Source of the DNA: Anaerococcus mediterraneensis
GTDB taxonomy: Bacteria; Bacillota; Clostridia; Tissierellales; Peptoniphilaceae
NCBI RefSeq assembly: GCF_900128415.1
Contig: NZ_LT635772.1
Span: 62,001-126,000, forward strand
Direction of reading: 5' to 3'
Length of the DNA stretch: 64,000 bases
Position 1 is the stretch's first letter. Every line of letters begins with the position of its first letter. Below the pieces are notes generated by a model. That model saw only the letters and a list, made by a program, of their open reading frames with translations, had not been told where the DNA came from and ran no database searches. The translations under genes and the position numbers were made by a program. Shown in pieces: positions 27,203 through 35,758 of the stretch.

Positions 27203-27208
27203 TATAAT
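27203..27208 (+). promoter_or_regulatory. -10 box of tRNA-Ala
   Basis: A consensus TATAAT ends 12 bases before the first base of the tRNA. Confidence 0.6.
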
Positions 27209-27220
27209 AAATTTGTATTT

Positions 27221-27296
27221 GGGGTATTAGCTCAGTTGGGAGAGCGTTCGGCTGGCAGCCGAAAGGTCAAGGGTTCAAGTCCCTTATACTCCACCA
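27221..27296 (+). tRNA. tRNA-Ala (anticodon GGC)
   Basis: 76 bases folding as a complete cloverleaf. The acceptor stem GGGGTAT/ATACTCC contains the G3-U70 wobble pair that marks alanine tRNAs. The anticodon stem TTCGG/CCGAA encloses the loop CTGGCAG, anticodon GGC. The T arm is AAGGG-TTCAAGT-CCCTT. The discriminator is A and the CCA end is encoded. It reads GCC/GCU codons. Single gene with its own -10 box and terminator. Confidence 0.97.
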
Positions 27297-27307
27297 AATA
27301 ACAAAAT

Positions 27308-27333
27308 CCGAGGTCATCGCCTCGGTCTTTTTT
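27308..27333 (+). terminator. Terminator after tRNA-Ala
   Basis: CCGAGG, loop TCATCG, CCTCGG, then TCTTTTTT. Confidence 0.9.
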
Positions 27334-27390
27334 ATTACGAAAGATTTTTTATGATATAATATAAATAACTCCTAGAGAAAGAAGGATATT

Positions 27391-28194
27391 ATGGATATGG
27401 AAAAGATTGTAAAAATTGATGATGATTTAAAAAGAAATGAGGAACTCTATAAACTTTTTGATGAAGAAAGCCGCCTTAAATCAAGAACTGGACTAGTTGA
27501 GAAAATCGCTACACAAAGGGAAATAGATAAATTAATTAATGCAAATTCTAAAGTCCTTGACATCGGAGCTGGAACTGGAGTTTATACAATCCACCTCGCA
27601 AAAAAAGTAAAAGAAGTTATTTCCTTCGAACCCTCTTCTACTAATTTTAAAGTTTTAAAATCAAAATCAAAAACATATTCAAATATAAAGGCCTATAATA
27701 AGTCATCTTTCGACCTAGAGGATTTGGAAGAAAATTATTTTGACCTAGTCCTAATCTTTGGACCAATGTATCACTTATCTAATGAAAAAGACAGAAAAGA
27801 CCTACTTAGACAGGCTAAAAGAGTCTGTAAGCACGGTGGCCACATATTAATATCATATATAAATCACAATATGGTTTTAATTAGTGAATCTATTAATTAT
27901 AATACAAACATATTTTCAAGCCCTAGCTATATAAGCGAAAAACAAAGATTAGTAGATAGACCTTTTGTATTTTTCAAAGTCAATGAAGCGAGAAAAATGA
28001 TTGAAGATGAGGATATTGAAATAAAAGAAATCATAGCAAGCGATGGGTTTGCAGAAGTTTTAAGCAAGAAATTAGAAGAAATGACCGAAAAATCATTTAA
28101 AAATTATCTAGACTGGCATTTGACTCACTGTAAAGATCCAGAAACACTGGGTGCATCAAACCACCTACTCTTTGTATGCAAAAATAAAAAATGA
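27391..28194 (+). CDS. Class I SAM-dependent methyltransferase
   Basis: A 267-residue methyltransferase. Motif I VLDIGAGTGVYTIHLAKK (about 55-72) binds S-adenosylmethionine; the acidic VISFEPSS, the post-motif YFDLVLIFGPMYHLSN and the RVCKHGGHILISY strand complete the Rossmann fold. The substrate is not predictable. The start at 27391 is supported by GAAGGA five bases upstream. It overlaps the GNAT gene by four bases (ATGA), so both are made from one transcript. Confidence 0.9.
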   Translation: MDMEKIVKIDDDLKRNEELYKLFDEESRLKSRTGLVEKIATQREIDKLINANSKVLDIGAGTGVYTIHLAKKVKEVISFEPSSTNFKVLKSKSKTYSNIKAYNKSSFDLEDLEENYFDLVLIFGPMYHLSNEKDRKDLLRQAKRVCKHGGHILISYINHNMVLISESINYNTNIFSSPSYISEKQRLVDRPFVFFKVNEARKMIEDEDIEIKEIIASDGFAEVLSKKLEEMTEKSFKNYLDWHLTHCKDPETLGASNHLLFVCKNKK

Positions 28195-28703
28195 AAAATA
28201 TTAAACTATACATACCAAAAGAAAATGAATTAGACTTTGCCAAAAATCTCCTAAAAGATCCTGCCACCATGGCCTACAACAGAGGTTATGACTTGTCTTT
28301 TCCTGGCTATGATAAGGCAACTGGCACTATTACTCATGACCAGGCTTATTGGAAAAAATGGTACGAACTTTATTTTTCACATCCTGGCCAGTATTTTTAC
28401 GCCTATATATATGACAAAGATTTAAAAGCCTTTGTAGGAGACGTAAATTTTCATCCCTCAAAACTTAATGATGAGTCAAGAGATATAGGAATTGTGATTA
28501 AAGACGAATTTAGGGGCCAAGGCTACGGAAAATTAGGACTAAAACTTTTAATCAATAAGGCTTTTTCCTTTGATTATATAAAGGCACTTCGCAATGAATT
28601 TGAAAAAGAACGTGTTTTTGCTTTAAAAATTCACGAAGATTTAGGTTTTAAAATCATTGATGAATTTGATGGAATATTATATCTTAAACTAAAAAATAAC
28701 TAA
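28191..28703 (+). CDS. GNAT-family N-acetyltransferase
   Basis: A 170-residue acetyl-CoA-dependent transferase. The strand FVGDVNFHPS and the acetyl-CoA loop RGQGYGKLGLKLLINKAF (Q/RxxGxG/A form) are present, followed by NEFEKERVFALKIHEDLGFK. The substrate is unknown; the coupling to a methyltransferase may mean two modifications of related targets, or only chance. Confidence 0.88.
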   Translation: MKNIKLYIPKENELDFAKNLLKDPATMAYNRGYDLSFPGYDKATGTITHDQAYWKKWYELYFSHPGQYFYAYIYDKDLKAFVGDVNFHPSKLNDESRDIGIVIKDEFRGQGYGKLGLKLLINKAFSFDYIKALRNEFEKERVFALKIHEDLGFKIIDEFDGILYLKLKNN

Positions 28704-28764
28704 ATATTAAGTATCTTGAAATTAAAATTATATAATAAAAAAATCCAATAAAAATATCAAAATA

Positions 28765-28795
28765 GAGCTAAGGTCTTCCTTAGCTCCGTTTTTTT
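28765..28795. terminator. Terminator between convergent genes
   Basis: A perfect 9-bp stem GAGCTAAGG/CCTTAGCTC with a TCTT loop, then CGTTTTTTT on the + strand. Confidence 0.88.
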
Positions 28796-28796
28796 C

Positions 28797-29123
28797 TTAC
28801 ATATCCATTATTTCCATCTTGTCTAGTTCATCTTTTTGTTTTTTCTTATTTTTGTAATATAGGTAGATTAAAAAATAAATCAAAGTTGGGATATTTCCTA
28901 CAAGCATTGCCCCTATGAAGGTTGGTATTGTAGTTTTATCACTACCAACTGCATCAAAAGACATCTGCCCTATCAACCACAAAATTGTGCTTAGAAAAGC
29001 TAAGATAGGGATTATTAGACCCCATTTTCCTTTGGTATTTTTACAAACTATAATTTGAATTATTAGGGGAAAAATTATAACAAACAATCCTAGAAATATT
29101 GCTGTATTTAATGCTAATCTCAT
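28797..29123 (-). CDS. Small membrane protein of unknown function
   Basis: No family recognised. The 108 residues have three hydrophobic segments (about 5-25, 34-53 and 66-90) and a Lys-rich C-terminus. It overlaps the DUF2089 regulator gene by four bases, so the pair is co-translated. In other Firmicutes, DUF2089 proteins often sit before small membrane proteins, which suggests that the regulator controls this protein or is antagonised by it. Confidence 0.75.
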   Translation of the reverse strand: MRLALNTAIFLGLFVIIFPLIIQIIVCKNTKGKWGLIIPILAFLSTILWLIGQMSFDAVGSDKTTIPTFIGAMLVGNIPTLIYFLIYLYYKNKKKQKDELDKMEIMDM

Positions 29124-29413
29124 TTCTCTTCTCCTTCTTTTTTGTATTCTTCAATCAAAATCTTGGCTGCATCTAGGGTGATTTTCCCGTCTATGGCCAT
29201 TGATTTGATCAGACCAATGTAGGATTCTTCTTCTTTTTCATTTAGTTTTATTTTTTGTATAAGCCTATCAAGCCTGAGTCTGACAGTAGGATAGGAAACC
29301 CCATAGATATTTGCCATTTCCTTTAAGGATCCCGATTCTAGGATAAATCTTTTTATAAAGTCTATTTCGCTATCATCAAGACTATCTATCCAATCTCTTT
29401 TATCATTTCCCAT
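29120..29413 (-). CDS. DUF2089-type helix-turn-helix protein
   Basis: A 97-residue DNA-binding protein. FIKRFILESGSLKEMANIYG followed by VSYPTVRLRLDRLI is a helix-turn-helix of the DUF2089 kind; the second half is a short helical region. AGGAG lies before the ATG. It heads a two-gene unit with the membrane protein downstream and likely regulates that unit. Confidence 0.82.
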   Translation of the reverse strand: MGNDKRDWIDSLDDSEIDFIKRFILESGSLKEMANIYGVSYPTVRLRLDRLIQKIKLNEKEEESYIGLIKSMAIDGKITLDAAKILIEEYKKEGEEK

Positions 29414-29556
29414 TTCTTTCTCCTTGATAATATTATAAACCTAAATAATATTAAAGTCAATTTTAATTTTATTTAAAATTATTTATAGGTGTAACTTGAA
29501 TAAATTAAAGGTGAATAATATTTTTTGTTTAGGATATAGATATATAAGGAGGAGAT

Positions 29557-29934
29557 ATGAAATTTTTACACACAATGATTAGGGTCAAGGATCTAGAAAA
29601 ATCTGTTGAATTTTATACAAAAGAATTGGGCTTTGTAGAGTCTAGGAGAAAAGAATATCCAGACAAGGAATTTGATTTGGTATTTCTCACCCTGCCTGGC
29701 TCAGAAGATTATGAGCTAGAATTAACTTACAATTATGATAGAGAAGAAGGATATGATCTTGGAACAGGGTATGGTCATATAGCTATTTCCCACCCTGATA
29801 TAAAATCAATCAGAAAAGATCTTATGGAAAAGGGCTACGAGGTTACAGAAATCAGAGGCCTAAGCAAGGATAGCTCAAAATATTTCTTTGTGACTGATCC
29901 AGATGGATATAGGATAGAGATTATAGAAAAATAA
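29557..29934 (+). CDS. VOC-family protein, lactoylglutathione lyase-like
   Basis: A 125-residue glyoxalase I-like protein. HTMIRVKDLEKSVEFYTKEL gives the first metal ligand (His5), ELEL the second (Glu), GYGHIAI the third (His) and RIEII the last (Glu). All four metal ligands of glyoxalase I are therefore present, and the length fits GloA (about 125-135). It is probably methylglyoxal detoxification or a related isomerase reaction. AAGGAGGAG precedes the ATG. Confidence 0.88.
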   Translation: MKFLHTMIRVKDLEKSVEFYTKELGFVESRRKEYPDKEFDLVFLTLPGSEDYELELTYNYDREEGYDLGTGYGHIAISHPDIKSIRKDLMEKGYEVTEIRGLSKDSSKYFFVTDPDGYRIEIIEK

Positions 29935-29939
29935 AAAAT

Positions 29940-30111
29940 GGGGTGTTGCAAAACTATGAATAACTTTCGTCCCATCATTAGAGAAAAGCCCGTCGGCTCA
30001 TCGAGACTCTCTTAGAAAATTTTTTATATAGCCCGCCGGCTCATTGAGGCAAAATTTTCGTGGAGGTTCCTCTAATGATTCGGGACGATTTATTCATTCT
30101 GCAACAGCCCC
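29940..30111. repeat. 172-bp nested inverted-repeat element
   Basis: The outer arms 29940-29983 and 30070-30111 are imperfect inverted repeats of about 42 bases, beginning GGGGTGTTGCA and ending TGCAACAGCCCC. Inside are two direct copies of AGCCCGYCGGCTCATYGAG (29987-30005 and 30030-30048), each itself nearly palindromic, and an AAAATTTT pair. A-run and T-run flank the element, so it could also end transcription of the convergent genes on either side. No reading frame is present. It resembles a MITE or a large repeated intergenic element. Confidence 0.75.
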
Positions 30112-30118
30112 TATTTTT

Positions 30119-31078
30119 TTAGTTTACTTTATTTTTTTCTTTGCCGTCTATAAAAGCTTTTATATTATCACTAGCTATATCCATAAGCCTTTGCCTGGTT
30201 TCTCTAGCTCCCCAGGCCATATGTGGTGTTATGATTATATTATCATATTTTAAAAGCGGGTTATCATCGGCTATCGGTTCTTTTCTGACTACATCAAGAC
30301 CTACTCCATAGATTTTGCCATTTTCTATAGCTTCTATAAGAGCAGACTCATCTATTAGGCCTCCCCTAGCCGTATTTATAATTATGACTCCATCTTTCAT
30401 TTTCTCTATAGACTTTTTATTTATTATATTTTCTGTACCATCATTTAGTGGCAAGTGGAGGTCTATGATATCTGATTTTTCAAATATTGTTTCAAGACCT
30501 ACATAGTCAAGGTATTTTTTAGCCTGGTCATTTTGACTTCTATTGTAGGCTAAAACCTTCATACCCATAGCCTTATAGATTTTTGCAGCTTGTAAGCCAA
30601 TTTTTCCTAGGCCCAGGATCCCTATAGTCTTATCTTTTAATTCTATAACAGGATAATCTTCAAAATGCCAACTACCGACTTTGCTCCATCTACCTTTTTT
30701 GACATCTCTATTATAAAATCCAGTCCTATTTGTGACTTCTAATAAAAGGGCTAGGGCGTGTTGGGCAACCGCATCTGATCCATAACCAGGTACATTTGTA
30801 ACTGTGATATTATTTTTCCTAGCTGCTTCTAAGTCTATGTGGTTAAAACCTGTTGATGAAAGACCTATATATTTAAGTTTTGGCAAAGCTTCCATGACTT
30901 TTTCATTTATCTTTGTATAAACTACTACGATCATATCAGCATCCTTGCATCTTTCTATTATGACCTCATCATCTTTTGGACAAGATTTATATAGGGTCAA
31001 ATTGCCCAGTTTTTCCAATTTTTCAAAGGATAAATCACCAGGATTTATCCCCTCATAGTCAAGAATTACTATATTCAT
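30119..31078 (-). CDS. D-2-hydroxyacid dehydrogenase (NAD-dependent)
   Basis: A 319-residue dehydrogenase of the D-isomer 2-hydroxyacid family. The Rossmann motif GILGLGKIGLQAAKIYKAMG is present, and the catalytic triad is visible: Arg in NTARGGLIDE, Glu in VVRKEPI and His in ITPHMAWG. Hydroxypyruvate, glycerate, 2-ketoacids and similar are possible substrates. It starts one base after the PHP-domain gene ends, so the two are co-transcribed. Confidence 0.9.
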   Translation of the reverse strand: MNIVILDYEGINPGDLSFEKLEKLGNLTLYKSCPKDDEVIIERCKDADMIVVVYTKINEKVMEALPKLKYIGLSSTGFNHIDLEAARKNNITVTNVPGYGSDAVAQHALALLLEVTNRTGFYNRDVKKGRWSKVGSWHFEDYPVIELKDKTIGILGLGKIGLQAAKIYKAMGMKVLAYNRSQNDQAKKYLDYVGLETIFEKSDIIDLHLPLNDGTENIINKKSIEKMKDGVIIINTARGGLIDESALIEAIENGKIYGVGLDVVRKEPIADDNPLLKYDNIIITPHMAWGARETRQRLMDIASDNIKAFIDGKEKNKVN

Positions 31079-31897
31079 CTAAAATCCTTTCTCTAATTGG
31101 TCAAATTCTTCTTTTTCTAGACCATAGTCTCCTAAAGAGAACTTACCCAATCTATGGAAATCTGAACCTCCTGATTTTAAAAGATTGTATTTATTTGCCA
31201 AAGCCCTAGCCCTAGAAAAATCTCCGCCCTTCATCCTAGAATGGCAAATCTCTATACCCCTTAGACCAAAATTGTGGTATTTTTCTACCTCATCCCAGTT
31301 GTCATACTCTTGAGGATGAGCCAAAATCGAAAGGCCACCATCTTTATTTATGGATTCTATTGCCTGACAAACTGGTATATAGCCTATGGTTTTTGCCAAA
31401 TCATCTGTAGTTTTTTCATTAAAAATATCCTTAAAACCTACATTTTCCATTTTTTCTGGGTACTTATCCTTCATAGCCCAAAAAATATCCGATTTATAGA
31501 TTATAGAATTTGGGGCAAATTTTTTGACAAAATCATAAGAAAGTTCAAAGCCATCCTTTGCCAGTCCTGGCAAAAGCGAAATATGGTAAGCCTGTCTTTT
31601 TTTGTTAGTGATGGCATTAAGCCTATCAATCTCTGGAGTTTTTTCTCCTAAAAATAGGCCAACTATATGGACTTTTTTGTGACTTTCAAAATCATAAGCT
31701 GATATCTCTATGCCTTTTACAGTCCTAATCCCATATTTGTCCCCCAGACTTTTTATTTTATCATAATGGTCACACCTATCATGGTCTGTTATGGCTATAA
31801 TTTTTAAGCCTGCTTCTTTAGCCATTTTTATGACATCTTCTATATCATAATCACCATCTGAATAGTTTGTGTGCATGTGCAAATCTGCGTATTTCAT
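31079..31897 (-). CDS. PHP-domain phosphoesterase
   Basis: A 272-residue PHP-family metal-dependent phosphoesterase. The metal-binding blocks are HMHTNYSDGDYDIED (residues about 7-21), ITDHDRCDHYD, a glutamate in VKGIEISAY, ILAHPQEYD, and the closing GGSDFHRLG. This order is that of the YciV-like 3',5'-nucleotide phosphatase and RNase AM group. Cytoplasmic. Co-transcribed with the dehydrogenase downstream. Confidence 0.88.
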   Translation of the reverse strand: MKYADLHMHTNYSDGDYDIEDVIKMAKEAGLKIIAITDHDRCDHYDKIKSLGDKYGIRTVKGIEISAYDFESHKKVHIVGLFLGEKTPEIDRLNAITNKKRQAYHISLLPGLAKDGFELSYDFVKKFAPNSIIYKSDIFWAMKDKYPEKMENVGFKDIFNEKTTDDLAKTIGYIPVCQAIESINKDGGLSILAHPQEYDNWDEVEKYHNFGLRGIEICHSRMKGGDFSRARALANKYNLLKSGGSDFHRLGKFSLGDYGLEKEEFDQLEKGF

Positions 31898-31920
31898 ATA
31901 TAACTCCTAATATTTGGCAC

Positions 31921-31951
31921 AAAAAAAGGGATAACCTCATTTGATTATCCC
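31921..31951 (-). terminator. Terminator after veg
   Basis: GGGATAA and TTATCCC separated by ten bases, followed on the minus strand by seven T. Confidence 0.8.
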
Positions 31952-31966
31952 ATATTTTTATTAACT

Positions 31967-32197
31967 TCAAGTCAACTTTACTGTTGATGTTAGTATATCT
32001 GAATAAGTATAAGATACTGTTCTTTCTACATCAAAATCGTTGCTGACCTTAACTGTAAACACACTTGGAAATGCATCTACAATGACACCTGTCTTTGTTT
32101 TGACTCTTTTTCTGCCCATATCAGCTTTAAGAATCACTTCCTCGCCAACCTTACTTTCTACTTCTTTTCTAATCTCGTGAACTGATTTTTGTGCCAT
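31967..32197 (-). CDS. veg: Veg family protein
   Basis: A 76-residue protein of the Veg family: VHEIRKEVESKVGEEVILKA, then GRKRVKTKTGVIVDAFPSVF and a final FDVERTVSYTYSDILT. In Bacillus subtilis veg is strongly expressed and influences biofilm genes and spore outgrowth. The length agrees with the family (about 80-86). AGGATGATT precedes the ATG. Monocistronic. Confidence 0.93.
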   Translation of the reverse strand: MAQKSVHEIRKEVESKVGEEVILKADMGRKRVKTKTGVIVDAFPSVFTVKVSNDFDVERTVSYTYSDILTSTVKLT

Positions 32198-32344
32198 TTA
32201 ATCATCCTCTCATTTGATACTGGAAGTATTATACTATGAATTATGGATTTTGTCAATAAATTTATTATTATACACTCCTTAAAAGCATTGTCAAATGATT
32301 TTTTGTAAATTTTAATTCATAGCAAATGGGTAGAATTCAATATT

Positions 32345-33727
32345 TTATATATATTTATAAAAACTCAAGTATGCCTTATAAGATTGGTACAAGTCTGCCT
32401 TGGAAATTAATTCTAATGGAGCGTGCATAGATACAACTGGAGTACCACAATCTACAACGCTCATACCATATTCTGCAAGGATATAGGCGATTGTGCCGCC
32501 ACCACCTTGGTCGATTTTACCAAGCTCACCTGTTTGCCAAATGGTATTTTCTTTATCAAAGGCTATCCTTACTTCTGATAGGTATTCTGCATCAGCATCA
32601 TTTGATCCGCCCTTGCCACGAGCTCCTGTGTATTTGGTTAGGCAAACACCTGATCCGAGTTTGGCTGTATTCATCTCTTCTGTTGCCTCTAGGAAGTTTG
32701 GATCTTCTGCCAAGGTCACATCTGCTGATAGGAATTTAGAATTTCTTAATGATCTTTTTAGGCTTATGAGATTTGCCTTGCCTTGTAAATATAGGATCTC
32801 TGCGACCATGTCCTCAAAAAATTGGCTGGTCATACCAGTAGCTCCTACAGACCCTATTTCCTCTTTGTCTACAAAAAGTCCAACTTGGGTTTTTTGAGGA
32901 TTTTCTATTTCAAGTAGGGCCTTTAGAGATGCAAAGGCACATACCTTGTCATCATGGCCATAGGCCATTATCATTGACCTATCCAAACCAACTTCTCTTG
33001 ATTTTGTAGCTGGCACTACATTTAGCTCTGCTGTTAGGAAGTCTTTTTCTTCTATGCCGTATTTTTCATTTAAGATCTTTAGGACGTTTTTCTTGATCGG
33101 ATTATCCTTTTCATCTTTTAGAGGGATGGAGCCAACCATGATATTTAGTTGTTCACCTGTTATAACTTCGCTGGCCTTTTTTTGATTTAGGTCAGCTGAT
33201 AAGTGGATTAGGAGTTCTGATATGAAAAATACTGGCTCATCTTCAGACTCTCCAATTGATATATCAACTTTTTTACCATCCTTGGTAAAAACTACTCCCA
33301 CTAGGCTAAGAGGTATATTTGTCCAGTGGTATTTTTTGATCCCCCCATAATAATGAGTTTTTAGGTAGGCTGCCTGAGATTTCTCATAAAGTGGTACTGG
33401 TTTTAGGTCTAATCTTGGACTATCAAGGTGAGAACCTATTATATTCATCCCATTTTCAAGATCTTCTTTGCCTATGATAAATAGGGCTACAGCCTTGTTT
33501 CTATTTATGACATAGACCTTGTCACCAGGATTAATTGATCCTTTTTCTACAAAGGTCTCTAGGGATTTGTATCCCTTATCCTCTGCTCTTTTAACAATTT
33601 CTTTTACGGCCAATCTTTCTGTTTTAGATTGGTCCATAAATTTTTGATAATCTTTAGAAAAAACTTCTAAATCTTTAAGCTCTGCCTCAGTCATTTCAAG
33701 CCAGGCAGATTTTCTTGCGTATTCCAT
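32345..33727 (-). CDS. M18-family aminopeptidase
   Basis: A 460-residue zinc aminopeptidase of family M18. Metal-binding segments include NIIGSHLDSPRLDLKP, YGHDDKVCAF, VDKEEIGSVGATG (catalytic Glu-Glu) and MHAPLELIS near the C-terminus. It removes acidic or neutral N-terminal residues from peptides in the cytoplasm, which fits an amino acid-fermenting anaerobe. The start at 33727 (MEYARKSAWLEM) is chosen because GAAAGGA lies just before it; a longer frame has no ribosome binding site. It is distantly related to the second M18 gene at 45261-46541. Confidence 0.94.
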   Translation of the reverse strand: MEYARKSAWLEMTEAELKDLEVFSKDYQKFMDQSKTERLAVKEIVKRAEDKGYKSLETFVEKGSINPGDKVYVINRNKAVALFIIGKEDLENGMNIIGSHLDSPRLDLKPVPLYEKSQAAYLKTHYYGGIKKYHWTNIPLSLVGVVFTKDGKKVDISIGESEDEPVFFISELLIHLSADLNQKKASEVITGEQLNIMVGSIPLKDEKDNPIKKNVLKILNEKYGIEEKDFLTAELNVVPATKSREVGLDRSMIMAYGHDDKVCAFASLKALLEIENPQKTQVGLFVDKEEIGSVGATGMTSQFFEDMVAEILYLQGKANLISLKRSLRNSKFLSADVTLAEDPNFLEATEEMNTAKLGSGVCLTKYTGARGKGGSNDADAEYLSEVRIAFDKENTIWQTGELGKIDQGGGGTIAYILAEYGMSVVDCGTPVVSMHAPLELISKADLYQSYKAYLSFYKYI

Positions 33728-33763
33728 AATTTCCTTTCTCCCCTTATAATTTTTAATATGCAA

Positions 33764-33794
33764 AGCCTAGTGATTTTTATTAAACCACTAGGCT
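33764..33794 (-). terminator. Stem-loop after htpG
   Basis: A perfect 9-bp stem AGCCTAGTG/CACTAGGCT between htpG and the M18 gene. The T-run is short, so termination may be partial. Confidence 0.65.
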
Positions 33795-33834
33795 ATTATA
33801 TTTTTATATATATTATACTTTTTTATTATAAGAC

Positions 33835-35673
33835 TTAAATCAGCTTCCAGATATTCTTTGCATAAGCAATAGGATCTTCTATCTCTAGGCCTTCTATGAG
33901 TCTGGCTTGGTCTAATAATAATCCTGCTATCATCTTTGCCTTGTCCTTATCATTTTCAAAGGCTTCTTCTAATAGGTCGTAGGCCTTGGTTTTAGTTGAT
34001 ATTTCCAAAACTTTTTCAGCCTTGATACCCATAGCCTGTGGTTGGTCTTTGAGAGTTTTTTCCATTTCTATTGAGAATTCTCCCCTTTGTTTGATCATAG
34101 ATGGGATTTCTCCGAACTTGTCTGTAAAGGCTACATCTACCACATCATCTGGCATAGACTCTTTTATAAAGCTAATTAATTCAGAATCTTCTTTTTCTTC
34201 TTCTGTAGTTTCGTCTTCTTCATAGATTGATTTAAACTTTAGACCATCGTAGTCTATAAGCATTTTGATCAAAAACTCGTCCAATTTTTCATCTAATAAA
34301 AGGACATCTTTTTCTGAATCAAAAATCTCTAGAGCTGGAGAATTTTTGATTTTTTCTATGGATTCTCCTGACCCATAGTAGATAAATTCTTCTGTTGATT
34401 TGGCACTATCTTTATATTCTCTGAGGCTTATTAGCTTATCTTCTTTTCTAGAATAGAATAAAAGTAGGTCTTGAAGGTCTTCTTTGTTGGCCCCAAAAGA
34501 TTCATAGATTGAAGCTTTTATAGAGTTTGCAAAGACCTTGTAGAATTTTTCATATTTTTCCCTATCATCTTTCATCAGCTCTTTTAGGTGGGCATTGATT
34601 TTTTTGTTTATCTGCTTAGATATAACCCTTAGCTGGCGATTTTGTTGGAGGGTTTCCCTAGAAATATTTAGCGTTAGGTCATCAGATTCTACAACACCCT
34701 TTACAAAAGAGTAGGCATCATCTAGGATTTCATCACAAGAATCCATGATCTTGACCCCATGAGAGTAAAGCTCTAGACCAGTTTTTCTATCTACAGAATA
34801 ATAATCAAAAGGCGCTTTTTCTGGTATAAATAAAAGGGCAGTAAATTCTACCAAGCCTTCTACAGAAAAATGCAAGTGGGATAGGGCCTTATCAAAACCA
34901 TAGTGGCTTTCTGTATAGAAATTTTGATAATCTTCCTCTGTTAGGTCGGATTTATTTTTCTTCCAGATTGGTTTGTCAGAATTTAGGATTTCATAGTCTT
35001 TATAATCTTCATATTCTGAGTCAGATCCCTCTTTTAGTTTGGTTTTTGTAACCATCATCTTGATAGGATACCTGATGTAGTTTGAGTATTTTCTAATAAG
35101 GCCCTTTATAGTATTTTGGTCTAAATAAATATCATAATTTTCATCTTCTGTGTTTTCTCTCAAATAGAGTTTAACATCTGTACCGCTTGTGGCCTTGCTG
35201 GCTTCTTTAACCTCAAAACCATCGGCATTTTCACTTATCCAAATGTTAGCATTTTTTTGTCCATGTTTTTTGGATAGGACCTCGATTTTTTCTGCAACCA
35301 TAAAGGCAGAATAAAAACCAACACCAAATTGACCTATGAGGTCTTTAATATCACTAGATTCTACCGATTTTTTGAAGGCCTCTGTCCCTGATTTGGCAAT
35401 TGTACCAAGATTATTGACCAGGTCATCATAGTCCATACCAATACCTGTATCCCTAATAGTAAGGGTACGGTCTTTTTTATTTGGGATTAGCTCTATATAA
35501 TAATCATCCTTGTTTGTTGTAGATTCACCTTTCAGATCCTCATAATAAAGCTTGTCCAGAGCATCTGAGGCGTTTGAGATAAGCTCTCTTAGGAATATTT
35601 CCTTGTTTGTATAAATAGAATGGATCATCAGATCCATAACTTTTTTGGCTTCCGCCTTGAATTCTTGTTTCAT
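33835..35673 (-). CDS. htpG: Chaperone HtpG (Hsp90)
   Basis: ATP-dependent chaperone, cytoplasmic homodimer. The 612 residues have the N-terminal GHKL ATPase: ELISNASDALDKL (catalytic Glu and Asn), IRDTGIGM, NLGTIAKSGT and QFGVGFYSAF. The middle domain has the arginine in ISRETLQQNR, and a C-terminal dimer domain follows. The start at 35673 (MKQEFKAEAKK) follows GAAAGGA; a longer frame with 15 more codons runs through the CIRCE element and is rejected. Confidence 0.96.
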   Translation of the reverse strand: MKQEFKAEAKKVMDLMIHSIYTNKEIFLRELISNASDALDKLYYEDLKGESTTNKDDYYIELIPNKKDRTLTIRDTGIGMDYDDLVNNLGTIAKSGTEAFKKSVESSDIKDLIGQFGVGFYSAFMVAEKIEVLSKKHGQKNANIWISENADGFEVKEASKATSGTDVKLYLRENTEDENYDIYLDQNTIKGLIRKYSNYIRYPIKMMVTKTKLKEGSDSEYEDYKDYEILNSDKPIWKKNKSDLTEEDYQNFYTESHYGFDKALSHLHFSVEGLVEFTALLFIPEKAPFDYYSVDRKTGLELYSHGVKIMDSCDEILDDAYSFVKGVVESDDLTLNISRETLQQNRQLRVISKQINKKINAHLKELMKDDREKYEKFYKVFANSIKASIYESFGANKEDLQDLLLFYSRKEDKLISLREYKDSAKSTEEFIYYGSGESIEKIKNSPALEIFDSEKDVLLLDEKLDEFLIKMLIDYDGLKFKSIYEEDETTEEEKEDSELISFIKESMPDDVVDVAFTDKFGEIPSMIKQRGEFSIEMEKTLKDQPQAMGIKAEKVLEISTKTKAYDLLEEAFENDKDKAKMIAGLLLDQARLIEGLEIEDPIAYAKNIWKLI

Positions 35674-35701
35674 ACTTTTCCTTTCTTTCCATAAAAAAAT
35701 A

Positions 35702-35728
35702 TTAGCACTCGGTATCATCGACTGCTAA
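35702..35728. promoter_or_regulatory. CIRCE element (HrcA operator) before htpG
   Basis: TTAGCACTC, nine bases, GACTGCTAA. It differs from the consensus inverted repeat TTAGCACTC-N9-GAGTGCTAA at one base. It lies about 30 bases before the htpG start. Confidence 0.92.
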
Positions 35729-35758
35729 TATTATACTTATATATTTTTCTATTTTCAA

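Noticed and set aside
29940..30111. CRISPR-like repeats because of the two AGCCCGYCGGCTCATYGAG copies
   Set aside because: Only two copies inside a larger inverted repeat, no spacer array and no cas genes in the window.
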